A stretch of DNA of 64,000 nucleotides from Lysinibacillus sp. 2017. GTDB taxonomy: Bacteria; Bacillota; Bacilli; Bacillales_A; Planococcaceae. The DNA is taken from positions 420,001-484,000 of the forward strand of contig NZ_CP029002.1 in assembly GCF_003073375.1 (NCBI RefSeq), given 5' to 3'. Below, piece after piece: positions 54,908 through 62,979 of this stretch; the first letter of the stretch is position 1, and every line of letters begins with the position of its first letter. The position numbers and the translations under genes are program-made. The notes beneath the pieces were generated by a model, which worked only from the letters and a program-made list of their open reading frames with translations, was not told the DNA's origin and made no database searches.

Positions 54908-55663
54908 ATGTTAGAAATTAAAAATGTGCATAAAACATTCGGCAAAAACGAAATTTTAAAAGGGGTCGATTTAACGATTGATAAGGGCGATGTCGTCGTG
55001 ATTTTAGGCCCGAGTGGTTCTGGGAAAACGACACTTTTGCGCTGCATTAACTTTTTAGAGCGTGCCGATGTGGGAACGGCAAATTTTGATTCCATTGAAG
55101 TCGATTTACATCACGCATCGAAAAAGGACATTTTGGCAATTCGTAAAAAAACAGCTTTTGTATTCCAAAACTATAGCTTGTTCAACAACAAAACTGCACT
55201 CGAAAATGTCGCAGAAGGATTATGGATTGGGCGCGGTTTGAAAAAAGAGGAAGCCTACCAAATCGCGCGCGAGGCATTAGATAAGGTTGGTTTATCTGCA
55301 AAATATGATTCGTATCCGAGCCAATTGTCAGGTGGCCAGCAGCAACGTGTCGGTATTGCTAGAGCAGTTGCACTAAATCCAGATATTATTTTATTCGATG
55401 AACCAACATCCGCACTTGATCCAGAACTTGTTGGTGAAGTGTTAGGGGTGATGAAGGATATCGCAAAAGAAGGGACAACAATGCTCGTTGTGACACACGA
55501 AATGTCCTTTGCCCGTGATGTTGCAAACCGCGTCATCTTTATGGATGGAGGCAATGTTATCGAAGAAGGCTCGCCACACGAAATTTTCGTACAACCAAAG
55601 CAAGACCGCACAAGACAATTCCTACGCCGCGTATTGCCAGACGATTATACGTATCATATTTAA
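54908..55663 (+). CDS. Amino acid ABC transporter ATP-binding protein
   Basis: A 251-residue ATPase with Walker [10 protein letters not shown], signature [14 protein letters not shown], Walker [14 protein letters not shown] and switch His in [13 protein letters not shown]. All catalytic residues are intact. RBS AGGGGAGATTGTC precedes ATG 54908. It is the last gene of the operon and ends close to the perfect palindrome at 55669-55689. The two-permease layout resembles cystine systems (TcyN type); substrate remains inferred. Confidence 0.9.
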   Translation: MLEIKNVHKTFGKNEILKGVDLTIDKGDVVVILGPSGSGKTTLLRCINFLERADVGTANFDSIEVDLHHASKKDILAIRKKTAFVFQNYSLFNNKTALENVAEGLWIGRGLKKEEAYQIAREALDKVGLSAKYDSYPSQLSGGQQQRVGIARAVALNPDIILFDEPTSALDPELVGEVLGVMKDIAKEGTTMLVVTHEMSFARDVANRVIFMDGGNVIEEGSPHEIFVQPKQDRTRQFLRRVLPDDYTYHI

Positions 55664-55668
55664 TATTA

Positions 55669-55689
55669 TCTAATTATCAGATAATTAGA
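55669..55689. other. Perfect AT-rich palindrome before the cobalamin operon promoter
   Basis: TCTAATTAT and ATAATTAGA are exact arms around CAG. It lies right after the ATPase stop and 7 bases before the predicted -35 of the cobalamin operon. It lacks a T-run, so it may be a weak terminator or an operator. Confidence 0.5.
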
Positions 55690-55696
55690 ATATCCT

Positions 55697-55725
55697 TATA
55701 CAAATGAACAGTCTTTCGTTATAAT
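55697..55725 (+). promoter_or_regulatory. Predicted promoter of the cobalamin operon
   Basis: TATACA (55697-55702), 17 bases, TATAAT (55720-55725), about 30 bases upstream of the riboswitch. Confidence 0.6.
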
Positions 55726-55754
55726 AGGTGTATTAACAAGTTAATAATGTAGTG

Positions 55755-55925
55755 TAAAGGTTCTTATTTTAGGAAATAAGAAGTAAAAGGGAAATCGGTT
55801 CAAATCCGATGCGGTCCCGCCACTGTAAATGCGAGCATATCTTTTTAGACCACTGATGCACATCGGGAAGGTAAAGATATGTGTTACTTGCATAAGCCAG
55901 GAGACCTGCCTTTACAATGCCCAAG
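55755..55925 (+). promoter_or_regulatory. Cobalamin (AdoCbl) riboswitch
   Basis: The core is unmistakable: AAAGGGAAATCGGTTCAAATCCGATGCGGTCCCGCCACTGTAA, read in pieces at 55794-55827, and the B12 box AGCCAGGAGACCTGCC at 55895-55910. It precedes cobalamin uptake and remodelling genes. AACCTA (55931-55936) can pair with TAGGTT inside the downstream terminator as an antiterminator, so bound cobalamin should stop transcription. Confidence 0.95.
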
Positions 55926-55983
55926 TAAAAACCTACGAGGATAGGATGGGGTGAATAATTTTTAATCGAATTATTTACTGTTC

Positions 55984-56014
55984 AAGTCTCCTAGGTTATA
56001 GGAGGCTTTTTTTG
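55984..56014 (+). terminator. Riboswitch-controlled terminator
   Basis: AAGTCTCCTA and TAGGAGGCTT pair around GGTTA, then TTTTTTG. It is the expression platform of the cobalamin riboswitch, about 105 bases before btuF. Confidence 0.88.
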
Positions 56015-56121
56015 TGGATAAGAAAGTATAAATTTTCAAGGAAATCCACATAAGAAAAGACATCGTTTCAAGCTATTTGGCATGAACTATGCTTTTCTAA
56101 GCTATTAGGAGGAAAAGAAAA

Positions 56122-57081
56122 ATGAAAAAGTGGCAACAAATCTCTTCAATCGGATTAGCATCTATGCTAGTACTCGCAGCATGTGGTGAAGAGGAAGCAA
56201 CACCTAAGAACGAGCAATCTGAAAGTACAAAGGTAGCAACTGAACAAACCGAGACACAATTCCCGATGACGTTAAAAGATGCACTTGATAAAGAAGTAAC
56301 AGTAGAAAAAGCACCAGAACGTATTATTTCATTGATTCCATCGAATACAGAAATTTTATTTGGCTTAGGCCTAGACGAACAAATTATTGGGGTTAATGAT
56401 AACGATAACTATCCAGCAGAAGCAGCCGAAAAAGAAAAAATTGGTGGTCAAGAATTCAATTTAGAGCAGATTATCGCATTACAGCCAGATTTAGTAGTAG
56501 CACATGAATCGGGCCTATATAGTTTCGGTGAAGAGGCAATTGCCCAACTTGAGTCCGTTGGAATTCCAGTATTTGTTGTAAAAAATGCACTAACATTTGA
56601 GGAAACCTATACAACGATTGAACAAATCGGCCAGTTAACAGGAAAAACATCAGAAGCAGCGGACATGATTACTTCTATTAAAGAAGGGATTGCAGACATT
56701 GAAACGAAGGTAACGGAGCTTGAGGAAAAATCCGTTTTCGTTTTAGTCGGAGCTGAACCAGATCTTTATGCAGCCGGTCAAGAAACATTTATCGATGAGA
56801 TGCTTGATCTATTACATATAGAAAATGTTGTACCAGAACTTGGGTGGCCACAATATAGCGCAGAGCAATTTGTAAAAAGTAATGCAGATGTTATTTTAGT
56901 AACATATGAAAGCGACTTACAAGCCGTTTCCAATAACACAGCATATTCTGAAATGAATGCTGTAAAATCAGGAAATGTGAAACTAATAGATGGGGACACA
57001 ACAAGTCGCCAAGGTCCTCGAATTGTTGAAGGTATTGAATCGATTGCAGAAGCAATTTATCCAGAGGCATTTAATGAGTAA
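56122..57081 (+). CDS. btuF: Cobalamin ABC transporter substrate-binding lipoprotein BtuF
   Basis: A 319-residue lipoprotein of the TroA/BtuF type. The signal peptide ends in lipobox LVLAAC with Cys21, then an acidic linker. The mature part has RIISLIPSNTEILFGLGLDEQIIGV, read in pieces, and ALQPDLVVAHESG, typical of helical-backbone metal and corrinoid binding proteins. Riboswitch control and the following genes fix the substrate as cobalamin or cobinamide. RBS AGGAGGAAAAG precedes ATG 56122. It overlaps btuC by 8 nt. Confidence 0.9.
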   Translation: MKKWQQISSIGLASMLVLAACGEEEATPKNEQSESTKVATEQTETQFPMTLKDALDKEVTVEKAPERIISLIPSNTEILFGLGLDEQIIGVNDNDNYPAEAAEKEKIGGQEFNLEQIIALQPDLVVAHESGLYSFGEEAIAQLESVGIPVFVVKNALTFEETYTTIEQIGQLTGKTSEAADMITSIKEGIADIETKVTELEEKSVFVLVGAEPDLYAAGQETFIDEMLDLLHIENVVPELGWPQYSAEQFVKSNADVILVTYESDLQAVSNNTAYSEMNAVKSGNVKLIDGDTTSRQGPRIVEGIESIAEAIYPEAFNE

Positions 57082-58072
57082 GAAATACACACTTGCTTAT
57101 GTTGTATCCATTGCGATACTTCTAAGCAGTGTATGGACTGGTATTTCTTTTGGTTCGGTTGACATTCCACTTTCAACGCTTTGGGATAAAACGACAGACC
57201 CTGTAGCCTATAATATTTTGTGGAAAATTCGGATGCCTCGCGTGCTTTTAGCGACAATCATTGGAGCGTCCCTTGCAATTGCAGGAGCAGCTTTCCAGGG
57301 GCTACTAAAAAATCCGTTAGCAGACCCGTATACACTTGGAATTTCTTCAGGTGCTTCTGTCGGGGCTGTTACGACAATTTTCTTCGGTATTTCAATTCCC
57401 GTATTAGGTGTATTTACATTACCTGTATTTAGTATGGCAGGCGCAGCAATGACAATGTTCGCTGTATTAAGCTTTGCCAGACTTGTCGACCGCACAATGA
57501 AAATGGAAACACTAATATTAACCGGCATTATTTTTAGTTCATTTTTAGGGTCCTGTATTTCGTTAATGGTGGCATTAACAGGCGAGCAGCTTCGTGAGAT
57601 TATTGGCTGGTTACTTGGAAGTGTATCCATGCGCGGCTGGCCCTATGTCAAAATGATTATTCCGTTTACGATTATTGGTGTGCTCATGATTTGGTTAAAC
57701 CGCCGAGAACTGAATGCGATGGTTTATGGAGAAGAACGGGCAAAATATTTAGGTGTTAATGTAAAGCGCAGTAAATATATGATTTTAGCAGGAGGCTCGA
57801 TTTTAACAGGTTCAGCTGTGGCTGCATCGGGTACGATTGGCTTTGTTGGGCTTGTCGTACCGCATATGATACGTATTTTAATTGGGGCAGATCATCGGCA
57901 TTTATTAAGTTTATCGTTATTAAACGGTGCAAGCTTACTCGTGATTTGTGACTTAGTTTCTCGTACGATTATTTCGCCAGTGGAGCTGCCAATTGGTGTC
58001 ATCACTTCATTCATCGGTGCGCCAGTTTTTGCTTATATTTTCTTTAAGCAACGAAGAAAGGGTGGCGCGTAA
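57074..58072 (+). CDS. btuC: Cobalamin ABC transporter permease BtuC
   Basis: A 332-residue FecCD-family permease with about nine or ten membrane segments. Family blocks are RMPRVLLATIIGASLAIAGA, GLLKNPLADPYTLGISSGAS and GTIGFVGLVVPHMIR. ATG 57074 lies inside the end of btuF. A longer in-frame extension to 56990 would lie within btuF and lacks an RBS. The stop TAATG overlaps the next start, so the operon is tightly coupled. Confidence 0.92.
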   Translation: MSKKYTLAYVVSIAILLSSVWTGISFGSVDIPLSTLWDKTTDPVAYNILWKIRMPRVLLATIIGASLAIAGAAFQGLLKNPLADPYTLGISSGASVGAVTTIFFGISIPVLGVFTLPVFSMAGAAMTMFAVLSFARLVDRTMKMETLILTGIIFSSFLGSCISLMVALTGEQLREIIGWLLGSVSMRGWPYVKMIIPFTIIGVLMIWLNRRELNAMVYGEERAKYLGVNVKRSKYMILAGGSILTGSAVAASGTIGFVGLVVPHMIRILIGADHRHLLSLSLLNGASLLVICDLVSRTIISPVELPIGVITSFIGAPVFAYIFFKQRRKGGA

Positions 58073-59541
58073 TGTTAAAAGTAAACAATTTAGCAGGCGG
58101 ATATGCTAATGTCGAAATTATCAAAAATGTGACGTTTCACGTGGAAAAAGGTAAAATTCTCGGTATTCTTGGTCCGAATGGCAGTGGAAAGTCGACATTA
58201 TTAAAAATGATTAGTGGTGTCATTCGACCTACTAGTGGTCAAGTAATAATTGATGAAAAGCCTATTGAAAGCTATGAGGTCAAGCAGTTAGCGAAGAAAA
58301 TGGCGGTATTACCACAGCTTCATGCAAGTACGTTTTCAAATGCGGTATATGATGCCGTATCGCTTGGACGATATCCTCATCAAAGTGGGTTTTTCTCTAC
58401 TTGGTCGAAAGAAGACGAGGAAATTGTGCACCGAGCAATGGATAGTACAGGTGTTACACGTTACAAAGATCAATATTTAGAGTTTTTATCAGGTGGGGAA
58501 CAACAACGCGTTTTTATTGCACAAGCGCTTGCACAAAATGCAGAGTTGTTACTATTAGATGAACCGACCAATCATTTAGATATTGCACATCAAAAACAAA
58601 TTCTCGACATGATTCGTTTGCAAGTGGAGCAAAATGAGTTAACGGTCGTTTCAATTTTTCATGATATTAATTTAGCGTCCCTTTATTGTGATGAGCTTCT
58701 ACTCCTTGAAAATGGGGAGGTACGCGCATTTGGCTTACCGCACGAGGTTGTGTTGCAAGAGCAAATTGCAGATGTGTATCAAGCGCGTGTCGCAACGTAT
58801 CCGCATCCAGAATTGCCAAAGCCACAAATTACTATGCTTCCAACAAAAGAGATGGAGCGAGCGGTAGCGAAAGTTTGCGTGGAAGATTTTCATATTACAA
58901 AAGACTATATTGAATACCGTGCGAAAGCGCCTTTAAAAGTTGTTTCGTCAGCGGTTCATAATGCAGGTATAGGCTGGTACGAGACCTTTTTAAATCGTTC
59001 GATTGCCCAAGATTATGAGATTGAACGTGTTGAAGAAGAAACGATTGAATTTTTAATGGCACGAGGTTTTTCTCCTACTAATTCGGTTGTCATGATGACC
59101 GCGGTTGAGACGAACTGTGTAGAAATTCAAAAATTTTCAACCAATGAATTAGAAATCATCATTATGGTGACAGCCGGAATTGGTAATGGTGTTGACGTGA
59201 CGAAAACGTATTTGCGAGAAGATAAGCCACATATTGGAACGATTAATACATGGGTATTTATCAATGGTAGGCTAACCGATGAAGCGTTTATTCAAGCGAT
59301 GATTACGGCAACAGAAGCAAAAACGAAAGCTTTAGCCGATCAGCAAGTAATCGATGCTTTAACAGGGACGATTGCAACAAGCACGGCAACAGATAGTTTA
59401 TTAATCGCCGCAACGCAGCAAGGCAAAGAAATGCCTTATGCAGGTCCAATTACCGAAGTTGGAAAGTTAATTGGTCGGGGTGTTTTTGAAGTCACAATTC
59501 AGGCAATAAAAAAATATAAAGCATTACGAGAAGCTTTGTGA
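58072..59541 (+). CDS. btuD: BtuD ATPase fused to CbiZ adenosylcobinamide amidohydrolase
   Basis: A 489-residue two-part protein. Residues 1-255 are an ABC ATPase: Walker A GPNGSGKST, signature LSGGEQQRVFIAQA, Walker B LLLDEPTNHLDI and switch His in SIFHDINLA. Residues about 270-489 match CbiZ, which cleaves the aminopropanol-phosphate arm of (adenosyl)cobinamide or pseudocobalamin so that corrinoids can be remodelled. It shows GWYETFLNR, ARGFSPTNSVVMMTAVETN, VTAGIGNGVD, GTINTWVFINGRL and ATSTATDSLLIA. This fusion (YvrA type) is known in some bacilli. It suggests that imported corrinoids are salvaged at the membrane. Confidence 0.92.
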   Translation: MLKVNNLAGGYANVEIIKNVTFHVEKGKILGILGPNGSGKSTLLKMISGVIRPTSGQVIIDEKPIESYEVKQLAKKMAVLPQLHASTFSNAVYDAVSLGRYPHQSGFFSTWSKEDEEIVHRAMDSTGVTRYKDQYLEFLSGGEQQRVFIAQALAQNAELLLLDEPTNHLDIAHQKQILDMIRLQVEQNELTVVSIFHDINLASLYCDELLLLENGEVRAFGLPHEVVLQEQIADVYQARVATYPHPELPKPQITMLPTKEMERAVAKVCVEDFHITKDYIEYRAKAPLKVVSSAVHNAGIGWYETFLNRSIAQDYEIERVEEETIEFLMARGFSPTNSVVMMTAVETNCVEIQKFSTNELEIIIMVTAGIGNGVDVTKTYLREDKPHIGTINTWVFINGRLTDEAFIQAMITATEAKTKALADQQVIDALTGTIATSTATDSLLIAATQQGKEMPYAGPITEVGKLIGRGVFEVTIQAIKKYKALREAL

Positions 59542-59579
59542 AAATTTTTAACGGAATCAACAAAGGAAGGATGACGAAT

Positions 59580-60140
59580 ATGAAATTATATACAAAGCAA
59601 GGGGACACAGGCAAAACAAGTATTATTGGAGGCCGTGTCGATAAAGACCATTTACGAGTGGAAGCGTATGGAACGATTGATGAATTAAATTCCTTTATCG
59701 GAAAAGCGGTTACAGAGTTAGACGTTGAAAAATTTAAAGATTTGCTTCAAGATTTAACAGCGATTCAACATGAGCTATTTGATGGTGGCGGCGATTTAGC
59801 CAATGTTATGAAAGAGCGTCATTACAAATTAACGGAAGAGCCAATTACTATTTTAGAAAAAAGAATTGATCATTTGTCAGAAGAAGCACCCCCTCTTCAG
59901 CGATTCATCTTACCAGGAGGTTCACCAGCAGCAGCGACCCTTCATATTGCACGAACAATAGCACGCAGAGCGGAACGTCAGACCGTTTCGTTAATGAAGG
60001 AAATTGAAGACGTATCACCAGTTGTTCAAAAGTATTTAAACCGTTTATCGGATTACTTATTTGCAGCAGCACGTGTTGTGAATCACCGCCTAGACATTCA
60101 AGATGTCGAGTACGAACGCAGTGCCAATGTTTTCAAATAA
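59580..60140 (+). CDS. Cob(I)yrinic acid a,c-diamide adenosyltransferase, PduO type
   Basis: A 186-residue PduO-family enzyme that transfers the adenosyl group of ATP to cob(I)alamin. The N-terminal ATP-binding motif TKQGDTGKTSIIGG and the helical block RFILPGGSPAAATLHIART with ARRAERQTV are intact. Start ATG 59580 follows AAAGGAAGG by about ten bases; ATG 59571 is too close to that site. It is the last gene of the cobalamin operon, 38 bp after the BtuD-CbiZ gene, and supplies AdoCbl, the riboswitch ligand. Confidence 0.92.
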   Translation: MKLYTKQGDTGKTSIIGGRVDKDHLRVEAYGTIDELNSFIGKAVTELDVEKFKDLLQDLTAIQHELFDGGGDLANVMKERHYKLTEEPITILEKRIDHLSEEAPPLQRFILPGGSPAAATLHIARTIARRAERQTVSLMKEIEDVSPVVQKYLNRLSDYLFAAARVVNHRLDIQDVEYERSANVFK

Positions 60141-60143
60141 TAG

Positions 60144-60192
60144 AAAAATGCTAGCCTACGACATAAAATACGTCTAGCTAGCATTTTTTTAT
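60144..60192 (+). terminator. Terminator of the cobalamin operon
   Basis: AAAAATGCTAGC and GCTAGCATTTTT are exact arms around a 22-base loop, then TTATTTTT. Confidence 0.88.
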
Positions 60193-60228
60193 TTTTGATT
60201 AAATTTTCAGAATTAATGACGAATTGTA

Positions 60229-60257
60229 TTGACTGAATGCTCATTCATATTTAAAAT
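60229..60257 (+). promoter_or_regulatory. fadF promoter overlapped by a FadR-like operator
   Basis: TTGACT (60229-60234), 17 bases, TAAAAT (60252-60257). The spacer contains TGACTGA-ATGC-TCATTCA (60230-60247), which fits the 18-base Bacillus FadR consensus TGAATGANTANTCATTCA with two mismatches. A repressor bound there would block RNA polymerase. Confidence 0.6.
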
Positions 60258-60347
60258 GAACGTATACAATAATATGGAAATATAGTTTGTCTTATTAGTT
60301 TTTATGACAAAGGGGTTTAGAAACATAGTTTTCTAGGGGGGAAAAGG

Positions 60348-62756
60348 ATGAATACATTTTTAATTATTAACTGGATTGCATTTATTTTAGTGTTACTTTA
60401 TGGGATAGGTTTATTCGCATATCTATTAAAAACACGTTATGAATTCATTCAGTTAGGTAGAAAAGAAGAATTCAATCAAAAAATGACAGACCGAATTGGC
60501 GATCTTGTCGAAAAAGTATTCGGACAATCGAAACTATTAAAAGATAAGAAAATGGGACTTGTTCACGTATTCTTCTTCTATGGTTTCTTAATGGTTCAGT
60601 TAGGTGCGATTGATTTAATTTGGAAAGGTCTTGCACCAGGATCGCATATTCCACTTGGTGGCTTGTATCCAATGTTTACAATGACACAGGAAATTGTCGT
60701 ATTAGTCATTTTAATTGCGGTAGCTGTAGCATTTTATCGCCGCTATATGGAGAAGCTTACGCGCTTAAAACGTGGCTTTAAAAACGGTTTAGTTTATATG
60801 TTCTTAGGTGTTTTAATGTTTGCGACACTGTTCGGAAATGGCTTTTATATGATTTGGCAAGAACATGGTTTATCAGGCGCTGAGCCAGTAGCATCTGGGC
60901 TTGCTTGGGTATTCCAATGGATGAGCCCAACTGTTGCTGCTATATTGTTCTTTGTTATGTGGTGGGCGCATTTACTAGCGCTTTTAGCATTCCTTGTATA
61001 CATTCCACAAGGCAAGCACTTCCACTTAATCACATCGATTTTAAATGTTTACTTCAACCGTCAAGATCGTATGGGGACATTACGTCCAATCGACTTCACA
61101 GCACTTGAAGAAGCAGAAGATGAAGAGTCAATGCCGCCACTTGGTGTTGGGAAAATTCACGACTTCACACAAAAACAAATGCTCGATTTATATTCTTGCG
61201 TAGAATGTGGACGTTGTACGAATATGTGTCCAGCAACCGGTACAGGTAAAATGCTGTCACCGATGGACTTAATCGTAAAATTACGTGATCATTTAACCTT
61301 TACAGGGGCAGTAGAATTGAAGAAAAAGCCTTGGGTACCATTCTCATTCTTCAACAATACACAAGGAAACCAACTAGCAATGGCTGCTGGTGCTGAAGGT
61401 GCTGTGATCGAAAATATTTACAGCCCATCATTAATTGGTGATGTAATTACTGAAGAAGAAATTTGGGCATGTACAACTTGCCGTAACTGTGAAGATCAAT
61501 GTCCAGTTATGAACGAGCACGTGGATAAAATTATCGATTTACGTCGTTATTTAACGATGACAGAAGGTAAAGTAAACCCAGATGCACAACGCGCGATGAC
61601 AAATATCGAGCGTCAAGGAAATCCATGGGGCTTAAACCGTAAAGAAAAAGAAAACTGGAGAGAGCTAGACGAAACAGTTTACGTTCCAACAGTTAAAGAA
61701 CTGAAAAAATCAGGCGAAGAAATGGAATATTTATTCTGGGTTGGTTCAATGGGGTCATTCGACAACCGCTCACAAAAAATTGCACTAGCTTTCGCGAAAT
61801 TAATGAATAAAGCAGGCGTGAAATTCGCTATTTTAGGTAACAAAGAAAAGAACTCTGGAGATACACCACGCCGCTTAGGGAATGAATTCTTATTCCAAGA
61901 GCTAGCAACGGCGAATATCGATGAGTTCGAGAAAAATGGCGTAACAAAAATCGTAACGATTGACCCACATGCCTACAATATTTTCAAAAATGAATACCAA
62001 GATTTCGGATGGAAAGGTGAAGTATTACACCATACGGAATTATTATACGATTTAATTCAGCAAGGCCGATTAACAATGGATTACCGTGTTGATGAAACGA
62101 TCGTATTCCACGATTCATGTTACTTAGGCCGTTACAACGATGTATACGATCCACCACGTGAAATCCTACGAGGCATTCCAGGTGTGAAACTGGTGGAAAT
62201 GGAGCGTAACCGCGAAGAAGGTATGTGCTGTGGTGCTGGTGGTGGTTTAATGTGGATGGAAGAGCATGTTGGTAACCGTATTAACGTAGCACGTACAGAA
62301 CAAGCATTAGCAACAGAAGCTTCAGTTATTTCTTCTGGCTGTCCTTACTGCTTAACGATGCTTTCAGATGGTACGAAGGCAAAAGAAGTAGAAGATACAG
62401 TTGGCACATATGATATCGCAGAGCTATTAGAGCGTGCGGTATTCGGTTCACCAGTAGCGGCTCCAGTTGAAAAAGTGGAAGTTGTGGAAGAGACGGAAGA
62501 AGTAGTAGAACCCGTTGTTGTAGTAATCCCAGAAGTAGTAGAGGCGTCAGTTGTAGAATCAGTTCAAGAAGTCGCTGTGGAAGAAGTAAAGCAGGAAGAA
62601 GTTCCAGAACCTGCTCAGGCAGAGGTTGTTGAACAAGTAGAAGAAACAATCGTTACACAAGATGAACTTGAACCAGCAATCGAAGAACAGGCTGCTACTG
62701 AACTAATAGAAGAAATCGCAATAAAAGATGATTCTGTTAATTCTAATGAAAAATGA
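60348..62756 (+). CDS. fadF: FadF-like (Fe-S)-binding membrane oxidoreductase (YwjF)
   Basis: An 802-residue protein. The N-terminus (1-240) has about six membrane segments of the NarI-like type. Next come two [4Fe-4S] motifs, CVECGRCTNMCP (near residue 284) and CTTCRNCEDQCP (near 384). A C-terminal CCG-type domain holds HDSCYLGRYNDVYDPP and GMCCGAGGG. FadF is thought to pass electrons from acyl-CoA dehydrogenases via ETF to the quinone pool in fatty-acid degradation. After about residue 705, where Bacillus YwjF ends, comes an unusual tail of about 95 residues rich in Val, Glu and Pro. RBS GGGGGGAAAAGG precedes ATG 60348. Confidence 0.88.
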   Translation: MNTFLIINWIAFILVLLYGIGLFAYLLKTRYEFIQLGRKEEFNQKMTDRIGDLVEKVFGQSKLLKDKKMGLVHVFFFYGFLMVQLGAIDLIWKGLAPGSHIPLGGLYPMFTMTQEIVVLVILIAVAVAFYRRYMEKLTRLKRGFKNGLVYMFLGVLMFATLFGNGFYMIWQEHGLSGAEPVASGLAWVFQWMSPTVAAILFFVMWWAHLLALLAFLVYIPQGKHFHLITSILNVYFNRQDRMGTLRPIDFTALEEAEDEESMPPLGVGKIHDFTQKQMLDLYSCVECGRCTNMCPATGTGKMLSPMDLIVKLRDHLTFTGAVELKKKPWVPFSFFNNTQGNQLAMAAGAEGAVIENIYSPSLIGDVITEEEIWACTTCRNCEDQCPVMNEHVDKIIDLRRYLTMTEGKVNPDAQRAMTNIERQGNPWGLNRKEKENWRELDETVYVPTVKELKKSGEEMEYLFWVGSMGSFDNRSQKIALAFAKLMNKAGVKFAILGNKEKNSGDTPRRLGNEFLFQELATANIDEFEKNGVTKIVTIDPHAYNIFKNEYQDFGWKGEVLHHTELLYDLIQQGRLTMDYRVDETIVFHDSCYLGRYNDVYDPPREILRGIPGVKLVEMERNREEGMCCGAGGGLMWMEEHVGNRINVARTEQALATEASVISSGCPYCLTMLSDGTKAKEVEDTVGTYDIAELLERAVFGSPVAAPVEKVEVVEETEEVVEPVVVVIPEVVEASVVESVQEVAVEEVKQEEVPEPAQAEVVEQVEETIVTQDELEPAIEEQAATELIEEIAIKDDSVNSNEK

Positions 62757-62848
62757 GTTTAATAGAGAAAATAAATTAATTTCAGTATATTCGAATAATT
62801 GTATTGCGTAATAATAGTCGTTTTTGTACAATGAAATTAATTAAGAGA

Positions 62849-62885
62849 GGGCGTCCAAAAAAATTTTCGGACGCCCACTTTTCTA
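62849..62885 (+). terminator. Terminator of fadF
   Basis: GGGCGTCC (62849-62856) pairs with GGACGCCC (62869-62876) around an A/T-rich loop, then ACTTTTCT. The T-run is short. Confidence 0.65.
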
Positions 62886-62894
62886 CAATCAGAT

Positions 62895-62912
62895 TGAGCG
62901 AGCGTTCAGTCG
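62895..62912 (+). promoter_or_regulatory. Possible second FadR-like site before the thiolase gene
   Basis: TGAGCGA-GCGT-TCAGTCG keeps the NGANNGA-N4-TCNNTCN pattern of the FadR palindrome, but with four mismatches to the Bacillus consensus. It lies 68 bases before the thiolase start. Confidence 0.3.
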
Positions 62913-62979
62913 AAAGTGATATTTCACAAAAGATGGGGTCAAATAGTTAGTCGATACTTCAAACAAAGGGGTGTATGGA

